This document shows positions 1 to 6,366 of a stretch of 62,954 nucleotides of DNA, piece by piece (position 1 is the stretch's first letter; each line of letters opens with the position of its first letter). The position numbers were made by a program, and so were the translations under genes. The stretch comes from a virus. Location of the stretch: positions 1-62,954 of the IMG/VR virus record IMGVR_UViG_3300021093_000072. One strand, written 5' to 3'. The notes under the pieces were generated by a model, which saw nothing but the letters and a program-made list of their open reading frames with translations, was not told the DNA's origin and ran no database searches.

Positions 1-164
1 TGCGGACAAAACGGAACCGCCAGCGGATGCCCCCCAACTTCTGCCAGAATGAGGTGAAGGGTCTCATGTTCTCTTTTCTCGACAGGTGGTGGGATCCGGT
101 GGGGACTGTTACGGGGGGAATCTGGCATCGGGGTCGGATGGGGTCATTTTGGGGGGTCGCCGCC
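1..164. other. upstream region of the Cas12 gene, no supported gene
   Basis: I see no convincing gene here. A reading frame continuous with the Cas12 gene opens after an in-frame TGA at 56-58 and contains GTG codons at 86 and 89, but the extra residues are Gly/Ser-rich and look like translated non-coding DNA. The segment may hold the upstream part of the Cas12 promoter. Confidence 0.4.
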
Positions 165-178
165 CGTATAGTTTGGGC
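165..178 (+). promoter_or_regulatory. putative -10 element (TATAGT) directly before the Cas12 start
   Basis: CGTATAGTTTGGGC sits immediately before the ATG at 179. The hexamer TATAGT (167-172) would place the transcription start at about the A of that ATG, giving a leaderless mRNA. Nearly the same arrangement, CGTATACTTGGGC then ATG, precedes the MoxR-like gene at 52442, and CGTATAATT precedes the SET-domain gene at 27870. No -35 consensus is evident. This is inference from sequence similarity only. Confidence 0.4.
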
Positions 179-2272
179 ATGGGTAGACATAAAAAGAAAA
201 TCATGGATGACCGCAGGCTCGGACGTCTGATTGCGGGGTTAGCTGGCGTGGAGTCACCCCGTGATGGTGGTGTGGTTGAGGTTTGGAACTCAGACCAGGG
301 TGCCCCGCCGGGCGCTGGGGAGACGACAAAGGAACGCCGGGCAAAAAATAAGAATTCTTCAGAACCACTTCACAAATCGATGATTCTGCCGATCCATCCG
401 GATGCAGCTGCGGTGAAATGTCTGCAAAACAGGGAGCTCGCATGCGCGCATGTCTACAAAACTGCGGTTGACCAGTTGAACCACCACTGCAACCTTGCAA
501 ATGGGTCCCAGGAGCGGCAGAATGTCCTGTACGCAGGGGCATCGGGTGTGTCGGGGGCCGCAAGAAAGGTTGAGGTTGACAGGTGGAAGGGGATGGTGAG
601 GCGCAGGAGAGAGGTTTCTGGGTTGATACGCACCGCACGGCTGGCGGGGGATGTGGAGGGGGTGGAAAAACTTGAGAGGGAGCGGACGAAAATTGACGAG
701 GGGTGCCGTCGGCTGGGGGATTCACTCTTCGGTGGGAAGGTGGGGGGTGGAGCGGGCGCGGACACGCCGCTCGCCGCCGCATTCGAAGAATTTCGCAAGA
801 GGTGGGGCTCGTACAAGGGGAATACACACTATTTCACCAGGGCGCTACTGCGTGGTAAACGTTGGTGTGAGGTCGAAGACCACGTGTGGGGCCTGCATGA
901 TGATGGGGCGGGTGGTGACATCCTCGACGGGTGGGTCGGAGCTCACCTCTCCCCAACAAATGTGTGCGAAATTGCAAAGGAGGTGGGTAAAAATTTCTCA
1001 AACGGCATCCGGAACAGCGGTCACGGAAACCGTTTCCGCCTGCGTCGGGGAGGACGCAGACATCGGTGCGGCACTGGCGACAGGACAACCTCTCTGAACG
1101 GTGGGAGGCTTGTTTTGATGAGTGATGGAACATTCTACCTCCTTGTGCGGAGGAGTGGTGCCAGCAGAAGGATCATCGGAGACCGGCCTGAGAATGTTCA
1201 CAGGATCAGGTGTTCCCTGAGGGATCCACGGCAGGACAAAGGAAGGCAGCGCGACGATCTGGTACACATCATCAGGGACAGGGAGGTTGTGAGCAGGGTG
1301 CGTGCGGTCATGCCAGTTTTTCATCGCGGGCTGTGGTATGTGCACATCCTCTACTCGTGCAGAAAGTTGCGTGACAGGGAAAATCTTCTCCCTGGATGCA
1401 CCGTTGGTGTTGATCTGGGTACTGAAACCGTCTCGGTAAACATTGTTGATGATTCGACTGGTCTCACTGTGTTCGCCGGAAAATTATCAACCGTTGAAGA
1501 GTGCAGAGGACGCGAGAGGCGGCTGCTGCGCCAACAAAAGAGGTTCAGCGAGGGGTGTCGTCTCCGAGCAACAGAGTTGGGGATCATCCGCGAAGGTGGT
1601 GCGTGGGGGGAGGGCAAACGCCTGCAGCGTAAGTTTTGGACCGCGAGAGTGAGAGATGTGCATCGCAGGATGAAGAGGACAGAGGGTCAGATCGTAGAGG
1701 CCAGAAAAAACCTCCGCAACAGGGTTGCAACCTTCATCGGCTGCATCGGCGGCCGTCTGTTTTCGGAGGGCGGAGATGTTGCGGGCTGGGCAAAAGACCA
1801 CGGACGCGGCGTGGAGCGCGGTTCTCCTGGGGCATTCAGAAACGCAATGTTCGTAGCTTCAAACAGATGCGGAAGGAGATCGATTGACCTGAGAAAAAAC
1901 CCCATGAAGGTTTCAGAGGGGCATCTGTATCTGGTTGATCAGAAAAAATACAGAGCAACTGGCACAGATATTTTTGAGAAGAACCCACGACGTGCGTATA
2001 CTAAGTTGGGGGCAGACGTGAGGGAAATTGTCAGGAACGGTGTGACCGTTGACAGAGACCTCTATGCTGCTCTCAATCTTTCTCATCCGAATATCGACGG
2101 TACAAAAATCAACAGGGATGCTGCAATGAGAGATTTCAAACACCTCTACTGCGGCACCGACCCAGCTTGTGATGATGGGGGTCGGCAGGGACCTGTCTTT
2201 GGAGGGGTCATCCCATTCGGGAAGTTCGTGCAGATCATAACCGATTTGCACAAAAAACTTTCTGCGGGGTGA
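179..2272 (+). CDS. cas12: compact Cas12-like (type V) CRISPR effector nuclease
   Basis: This is a predicted RNA-guided DNA nuclease that would use crRNAs from the adjacent array. Numbering the frame from the GTG at 86 (728 residues), RuvC-I is GVDLGTETVS with D443. The best RuvC-II candidate is RLFSEGGDVAGW with E561, and RuvC-III is VTVDRDLYAALNL with D656. The N-terminal half is basic and helical, with many Arg/Lys residues, as expected of REC/WED regions. I chose ATG 179 (697 aa) because a -10-like element abuts it; ATG 203 and ATG 380 are alternatives, and residues before about 99 look poorly constrained. The usual CxxC...CxxC zinc ribbon between RuvC-II and RuvC-III is missing: only C595 lies there. 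Size, phage context and lack of adaptation genes recall the phage-encoded CasPhi (Cas12j) and Cas-lambda families, but I cannot assign it to either. A lone TnpB is unlikely, given the length and the array. Confidence 0.83.
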   Translation: MGRHKKKIMDDRRLGRLIAGLAGVESPRDGGVVEVWNSDQGAPPGAGETTKERRAKNKNSSEPLHKSMILPIHPDAAAVKCLQNRELACAHVYKTAVDQLNHHCNLANGSQERQNVLYAGASGVSGAARKVEVDRWKGMVRRRREVSGLIRTARLAGDVEGVEKLERERTKIDEGCRRLGDSLFGGKVGGGAGADTPLAAAFEEFRKRWGSYKGNTHYFTRALLRGKRWCEVEDHVWGLHDDGAGGDILDGWVGAHLSPTNVCEIAKEVGKNFSNGIRNSGHGNRFRLRRGGRRHRCGTGDRTTSLNGGRLVLMSDGTFYLLVRRSGASRRIIGDRPENVHRIRCSLRDPRQDKGRQRDDLVHIIRDREVVSRVRAVMPVFHRGLWYVHILYSCRKLRDRENLLPGCTVGVDLGTETVSVNIVDDSTGLTVFAGKLSTVEECRGRERRLLRQQKRFSEGCRLRATELGIIREGGAWGEGKRLQRKFWTARVRDVHRRMKRTEGQIVEARKNLRNRVATFIGCIGGRLFSEGGDVAGWAKDHGRGVERGSPGAFRNAMFVASNRCGRRSIDLRKNPMKVSEGHLYLVDQKKYRATGTDIFEKNPRRAYTKLGADVREIVRNGVTVDRDLYAALNLSHPNIDGTKINRDAAMRDFKHLYCGTDPACDDGGRQGPVFGGVIPFGKFVQIITDLHKKLSAG

Positions 2273-2430
2273 TATCCAAAAATATCTCCTGAAATACCCA
2301 GCTCTGGAAACTGCACGCCTCTTTTTTGGATCCACATGTGGCATCAGCCTGTTTGTGGACAACATCAAATGGTTGCAGGGTAAAGCACTCCACACACGTG
2401 GGGTGCCCGCTAGGGCATTACCCATCTTAT
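2273..2430 (+). promoter_or_regulatory. CRISPR leader-like region with a hairpin
   Basis: This 158 bp segment separates the cas12 stop from the first repeat. It lies at the end where the repeats are most uniform, opposite the decayed end, so it is the expected leader and crRNA promoter side. An inverted repeat, GGGTGCCC / GGGCATTACCC (2401-2423, with a GCTA loop and a small bulge), lies just before repeat 1. I see no convincing -35/-10 pair. A short reading frame starting at 2326 only reads into the repeats and is not a gene. Confidence 0.45.
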
Positions 2431-3276
2431 GGTGTCAACACCCGTCAAAAAATGGGTGATCACAACCTCTCCCACCCCCAGGGCTCAAAGAGCTGTGGTG
2501 TCAACACCCGTCAAAAAATGGGTGATCACAACAGATGAGCTGGGAAAGATCTAGAAGTCTAGGGTGTCAACACCCGTCAAAAAATGGGTGATCACAACCG
2601 ATGAGTGTGCGGCAGCCATCACGATCAAGGTGTCAACACCCGTCAAAAAATGGGTGATCACAACTGAGTTGCCGAGTCTCAGGGTTGAGGTGTCAACACC
2701 CGTCAAAAAATGGGTGATCACAACCTCGTGTACCTGCATGATGCCTAGCTGGTGGTGTCAACACCCGTCAAAAAATGGGTGATCACAACCTACTTGGAGG
2801 TGCTCCAAATCTGTATTGGGTGTCAACACCCGTCAAAAAATGGGTTATCACAACCATGAACACCTGTCGGAACGCCAGCTAAAGGTGTCAACACCCGTCA
2901 AAAAATGGGTTATCACAACAGTATCTCTCTGAGCGCCAGCTCAAGGTGTCAACACTCGTCAAAAAAAATGGGTGATCACAACATTTGGGTAAAGGTGTCA
3001 ACACCCGTCAAAAAATGGGTGATCACAACTAAAAGCAAGAGCGGTTCCATCACGATCTAGGTGTCAACACCCGTCAAAAAATGGGTTATCACAACTAATA
3101 GCGGTTAGGTCGAGCGCGTGGGATGGTGTCAACACCCGTCAAAAAATGGGTTATCACAACTTCGCAAGAACCTCCTGGTTGAAGCTGCTTGGTGTCAACA
3201 CACGTCAAAAAATGGGTTATCACAACGGTCGCCAGTCCTCGGTGTCAACACCCGTCAAAAAATGGATCATCACAAC
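2431..3276 (+). CRISPR. CRISPR array: 14 repeats of 36 bp, 13 spacers
   Basis: Repeats begin GGTGTCAACACCCGTC and end ATGGGTGATCACAAC, and are 36 bp long. They start at 2431, 2497, 2563, 2629, 2689, 2754, 2819, 2884, 2945, 2994, 3060, 3125, 3191 and 3241. Internal pairing CACCC/GGGTG can form a hairpin near the repeat 3' half, the side expected to adjoin the spacer in a type V crRNA, which supports plus-strand transcription. Most spacers are 29-30 nt, but some are 24 (2665-2688), 25 (2920-2944), 11 (2983-2993) and 14 nt (3227-3240). The left six repeats read GTGATCACAAC; later ones mostly read GTTATCACAAC; the last reads GATCATCACAAC. Repeat 9 has a T substitution and two extra A. Decay at the right end marks it as leader-distal. 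No adaptation genes are present. Confidence 0.97.
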
Positions 3277-3280
3277 ATCA

Positions 3281-3334
3281 CAACTCAACACAAGTAAAAA
3301 AATGGATCATCACAACATCACAAATAATCACAAC
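3281..3334 (+). repeat. degenerate terminal CRISPR repeat copies
   Basis: After the last full repeat comes a decayed copy (3281-3316) that keeps AAATGGATCATCACAAC but has lost the 5' half. A shorter echo, ATCACAAATAATCACAAC, follows (3317-3334). They lack proper spacers and overlap the start of the next gene. Confidence 0.75.
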
Positions 3335-3814
3335 AACATAGCACCAAATCATGTGGTGTTGGACAGGGACGAACTGGCCGAGGCATATAGCCTTGCCCAA
3401 CGCAGGATGGATGGCGTTCAGAAGATGGGGTTGCTCGACAAACACGGAGCAGCTGGTCACAAGAACTCAGAATACCACATCCTCGGGGCAAAAGGCGAGA
3501 TTGCCTTCCGCAAGTTCATCGGATCTTCGGATCCTCTGACTGTCAACACATTCAGGTCTACCCCAGATGTGAGAAATTATGAGGTCAGGACCAGGAGCAG
3601 GGATGATTTTGACTTGATCCTGCGGAACGACGATTCGGACCACAAAATTTATGTTCTGGTGGTTGGTGATGGGTGCAGATTCAGGGTGGTTGGCTGGCTG
3701 CGTGGATCAGAGAAGTATCCACATGGTCAGAAGACATACGGCGGCAGGCCGCCAGCATGGTTCGTACCACAGAGTGCCCTCCACGACATGTCTGAACTGC
3801 CCACTGACGGTTAA
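3302..3814 (+). CDS. PD-(D/E)XK nuclease-like protein next to the CRISPR array
   Basis: The protein is about 170 aa. Residues GAKGEIAF, then TPDVRNYEVRTRS and YVLVV, resemble the E...PD...(D/E)x(K/R) core of the restriction-endonuclease-like fold found in many small phage proteins of unknown role. It has no cysteine cluster, so it is not Cas4-like. The open frame extends back through the last three repeats to 3146, but those residues are translated repeat and cannot be taken as protein. ATG 3302 lies inside a decayed repeat; GTG 3353 or ATG 3407 are alternatives, and none has a clear Shine-Dalgarno. It converges on the minus-strand gene ending at 3819. Role unknown; it could be a DNA-processing enzyme or an inactive relative. 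Confidence 0.6.
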   Translation: MDHHNITNNHNNIAPNHVVLDRDELAEAYSLAQRRMDGVQKMGLLDKHGAAGHKNSEYHILGAKGEIAFRKFIGSSDPLTVNTFRSTPDVRNYEVRTRSRDDFDLILRNDDSDHKIYVLVVGDGCRFRVVGWLRGSEKYPHGQKTYGGRPPAWFVPQSALHDMSELPTDG

Positions 3815-3818
3815 TTTG

Positions 3819-4418
3819 TCAAGAGTTATGATCACCCATATCTCTGCGTTTAGACTCCCACTGTGCCTGTGACTGTATTTCTGTGTTTGGATCGTTGACG
3901 AGGTATTTCACATGGAGATCTGATATATCTTTCCCGAAATCGCGTATCCCTATGAATCTCACATACGGGTTTGGGTGAAAGGCGGTGAGTGCAAGCAGTC
4001 TTTTGAATTTGGGCTTGTCTCGCTGTTCTATGCGTAGTTTATCTACTGCGGCCTCTCCCTGTAGCTGGAGATTTTCTGACACTCTTTTTGTTCCGGTTGC
4101 CCTTTCTTTCTGCATCTCTCTGAAAATATGTACAGCAAGGGCGTCCATACCCGCCTCCTCAAGCCGCAACCGTTCAGGATAAAGCTTGGTTACGCCCTGT
4201 GCTTCTTGGAGGTTTGTGTCTCCGTACTCCTTGATGGCTTCTCTTTCTCCTTCTGGATACAGGTCGAGCAGTGTATGCTCTCTGGTTTCGTCTGCCGGTT
4301 TTTTTATGATTTGGAATTTTGACAGGTTGAACTTCATGTGCGGTTGGGTCTTTTGGCGTGTGCGGTTGGACGCAGAACTTCCTTTACCCGCTCCTACTAT
4401 TGACCATACTTTTTTCAT
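3819..4418 (-). CDS. hypothetical helical protein, possible HEAT-like segment
   Basis: This 199 aa protein is not recognised. It has a basic N-terminus (MKKVWSIVGAGKG), a charged middle likely to be helical, and a segment near residues 145-185 (LLALTAFHPNPYVRF and following) that reads like one or two HEAT-type helix pairs. The start is supported by AAGGAAA upstream of the ATG. It overlaps the oxygenase gene upstream by four bases, so the two are probably co-transcribed. Its last codons (MGDHNS) are encoded by a sequence that resembles the 3' end of the CRISPR repeat. Confidence 0.6.
   Translation of the reverse strand: MKKVWSIVGAGKGSSASNRTRQKTQPHMKFNLSKFQIIKKPADETREHTLLDLYPEGEREAIKEYGDTNLQEAQGVTKLYPERLRLEEAGMDALAVHIFREMQKERATGTKRVSENLQLQGEAAVDKLRIEQRDKPKFKRLLALTAFHPNPYVRFIGIRDFGKDISDLHVKYLVNDPNTEIQSQAQWESKRRDMGDHNS
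3825..3839. other. CRISPR anti-repeat-like 15-mer
   Basis: The plus strand GTTATGATCACCCAT is complementary to the last 15 bases of the array repeat (ATGGGTGATCACAAC) except for one mismatch. It lies about 500 bp after the array, across the end of the minus-strand gene. It could be a stray repeat fragment or an anti-repeat in an RNA; either is speculative. Confidence 0.35.
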
Positions 4419-4969
4419 TGTATTTCCTTATTTTTGTTGAAACCCCAAAAACTAGCAAGAGTATATCTAGTGTTTCCTTTTAGTTCGGTAACACCATGTC
4501 TGTGATTACAATCACCCAAATGCATTGCAACTGTTCCTGCCTTTGGTGTTACTTCAAAATTGTGTTCTGTGTAATATGTTTTACCACCCTGATAATCGTC
4601 ATTTAAATAAATTACACAACCAAAATATCTTTCACCAAATAACTTATGCTGTTCTTCATTATCAGACATATCATCACAATGTGGAATCTGTTTCATTCCG
4701 TCAAACCAACGGACAACATCTAAAGTATCTGGATATACTTTTTCTTCCAAATTATATTCATTGTGAAGTGTTATTTGTAATCTTGAAATAATTTCTTTAC
4801 ACAACTCTTTAATGTTTTTTGGCAAATCTCTATAATTTATAGTTCTTTTGTCCCAAAAATTATTTGGAATTGGTCTCCACATATCTGTGGTTTTTGCATA
4901 ATTTAATAGTGTTTCACATTCACTCTTACTCAAGAATCCATTAATTGTTTTCGCTTGAAATTGTTCCAT
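4415..4969 (-). CDS. 2OG-Fe(II) oxygenase (prolyl-4-hydroxylase-like)
   Basis: This is a predicted iron- and 2-oxoglutarate-dependent oxygenase of 184 aa. The metal-binding facial triad is visible: H97 and D99 in PHCDD, and a distal His in CNHRHGV (H158). R168 in GNTRYTLASFW is the likely 2-oxoglutarate anchor. The order HxD, then GGKTYY, then HxV...R matches the double-stranded beta-helix family. The substrate is unknown; phage relatives may act on proteins or small molecules. AAAGGAAA lies upstream of the ATG. The gene and the next one upstream are strikingly AT-rich compared with their neighbours, which suggests a separate origin. It overlaps the DUF6065-like gene by 29 bp. Confidence 0.85.
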   Translation of the reverse strand: MEQFQAKTINGFLSKSECETLLNYAKTTDMWRPIPNNFWDKRTINYRDLPKNIKELCKEIISRLQITLHNEYNLEEKVYPDTLDVVRWFDGMKQIPHCDDMSDNEEQHKLFGERYFGCVIYLNDDYQGGKTYYTEHNFEVTPKAGTVAMHLGDCNHRHGVTELKGNTRYTLASFWGFNKNKEIQ

Positions 4970-5789
4970 TATTTATTTCCTTTCTATGGAAGGGACACCC
5001 ATTTATTGATCTTTGGTGATTTTCAAATTTTTTCTTTGAATCCATACTCTCAATGCCCTTAGTGTATAAGGAATGATTGGAGTTTGCATCATACTTAATT
5101 TCTTCTCTCTTTTGTGCCCAACTTCTATGTTCTTTTGCAAAATCAGAGTTTGGATCTTCTCTTTGATCTATTGCATCAAATGATTCAAGATAATATCTTG
5201 GAATTGGAAAAATCGTAGCCAGTGGTTCTCCCCTGAAAAACTGGACAGTTTCGTTGGGTTTTGTCAATTTCCAATTCAATGTAAATGTATAAGGAAGCCA
5301 ATCAGTTTCAACTATTGCCTCAAGTGCTTGGGCGCCATGTTTAAAATGATTTGTTGGTCCTTTTACAAATAGGTTATGTCCTTCGGATGTTCTAAAAATA
5401 AATCCAAGATATGAAAATGTTACTATACCATTTCCAAAGTGAGAACTTATAGAATTTTTTTTGATGAAGGTATTATCTTCTTCACTTTCTATACAGAAAT
5501 TAAATTTAATGGCATTTTGATATCCAATATCTCCATTCCATGTTGCGTCAAAAGATATTGGATTTAAAATCTCCCACCCAAAACCATTTGCAACACTCAA
5601 AGGCAAGCAACGATATGCATGACCATTGTTGACATCCATCCATCCTCTTTTTTTTTCTGGTAAAGATACAATATAAGGACATTTTCCTTCGGGATTTTCT
5701 TCTGACATCAATCTAACTATAGTTTTATCTTTATTCATATCAATTATGTAGGATATGCCAGCAAACTTAGGACTTAGGATTCTCCCCAT
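4941..5789 (-). CDS. DUF6065-like protein
   Basis: This 282 aa protein resembles DUF6065 proteins: a Cys-Leu-Pro-Leu then SVANGFGWEILNP segment, GPTNHFKHGAQALEAIVETD, and a WLPYTFTLNWK block followed by FPIPRYYLE. I recall such proteins being found beside 2OG-Fe(II) oxygenases in other genomes, as here. The reaction is unknown. It may supply or bind the substrate of the neighbouring oxygenase, but that is inference from gene order. The DNA is AT-rich, like the oxygenase gene. The start overlaps the end of the upstream gene by 16 bp. Confidence 0.7.
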   Translation of the reverse strand: MGRILSPKFAGISYIIDMNKDKTIVRLMSEENPEGKCPYIVSLPEKKRGWMDVNNGHAYRCLPLSVANGFGWEILNPISFDATWNGDIGYQNAIKFNFCIESEEDNTFIKKNSISSHFGNGIVTFSYLGFIFRTSEGHNLFVKGPTNHFKHGAQALEAIVETDWLPYTFTLNWKLTKPNETVQFFRGEPLATIFPIPRYYLESFDAIDQREDPNSDFAKEHRSWAQKREEIKYDANSNHSLYTKGIESMDSKKKFENHQRSINGCPFHRKEINNGTISSENN

Positions 5790-6184
5790 CTTTCTTTTTT
5801 ATTTTTCGCTTCTATACGCACTTGATCTAACAAAGTAAAGTCTTTTGCTTTGGTTTCTCCCATGTATCCCCAAGCATAGCCTTCATTTATCATCAAAGAA
5901 TTCAAAGACGCACTAGACGAGTCTGAGTATATCTCTACAAGCATTCGACCGTACTTGTCGTCTTTGGTAGTGCGGGCCCACCCAATCTTTGCTTCGATCA
6001 GGTCGCCCAGCTTGTTGCCTGCTTCCTTCAGCCAGCCTGTTTCTTTTCCTATTCGTCGCCATCCAGATTGTGATAATTTGTGTTGCATGTAGATTGCCGA
6101 TGCGGAAAAAATTGATGTCGTTGGCGACATTCCAACGGAGGAAGATCTCTTCTCTTCCCCTGATGAGCTGACGATCCCACCCAC
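5774..6184 (-). pseudogene. thermonuclease-like C-terminal fragment with an SQW-type N-terminal motif
   Basis: The last 70 residues (DDKYGRMLVEIYSD, then NEGYAWGYMGETKAKDF) match the C-terminal half of staphylococcal-nuclease-like proteins, including the one at 28331-28729. The catalytic N-terminal part (Arg and IDTPE) is absent. The middle contains LSQSGWRRIGKETGWLK, a short motif also seen in the small frame just upstream. The annotated start is a GTG at 6184; ATG 6130 and ATG 6088 are alternatives. The same reading frame continues upstream through 20 more sense codons to a TAA at 6245-6247 and then the 31-codon frame at 6245-6340, so the locus may be one gene broken by a stop, or two small genes. 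It is unlikely to be an active nuclease. Confidence 0.55.
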
Positions 6185-6244
6185 GTCTGATATCCCTCGC
6201 AGCTTGTCAGGGTCGAAATTAAATTTCCCTCGTGGTGTCTGTGT

Positions 6245-6340
6245 TTATGGATCCATCGGGCGGTGATCACCTGCCCCTTCGGAAGAAGTCTTCAGCCATT
6301 CGGCCTTCATGCCGATCTGCTGCCACTGAGATTTTGACAT
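6245..6340 (-). CDS. tiny SQW-motif protein or 5' part of the interrupted gene
   Basis: This 31-codon frame starts MSKSQWQQIGMKAEWLK and ends at a TAA, after which the same frame stays open into the thermonuclease-like fragment. The SQW..IG...WLK pattern recurs in the next gene (LSQSGWRRIG...GWLK) and loosely in the protein at 47928 (YSRAQWIKDG), so it is probably a real small motif. There is no clear Shine-Dalgarno. Confidence 0.4.
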   Translation of the reverse strand: MSKSQWQQIGMKAEWLKTSSEGAGDHRPMDP

Positions 6341-6366
6341 TTTGATTTGCGTGTGTGTGTTCCTGT

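Noticed and set aside
86-178. GTG start at 86 for the Cas12 protein
   Set aside because: The added residues are Gly/Ser-rich and precede a promoter-like element; ATG 179 is preferred, though not proved.
201-827. Long minus-strand frames antisense to the Cas12 gene
   Set aside because: Pro/His-rich, no start support and no family signal; they mirror a G-rich coding strand.
179-2272. Firm naming of the effector as CasPhi or Cas-lambda
   Set aside because: Size and phage context fit, but I cannot confirm family-specific residues or repeat features from memory.
179-2272. A TnpB-type transposon protein
   Set aside because: Too long, adjacent to a true CRISPR array, and no transposon ends or transposase seen.
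2326-2782. Reading frames through the CRISPR repeats
   Set aside because: They are translations of repeats (VSTPVKKWVITT and similar) with no gene features.
6245-6247. Recoded TAA stop
   Set aside because: TAA, TAG and TGA all end genes elsewhere in the window; a nonsense mutation or two genes is simpler.
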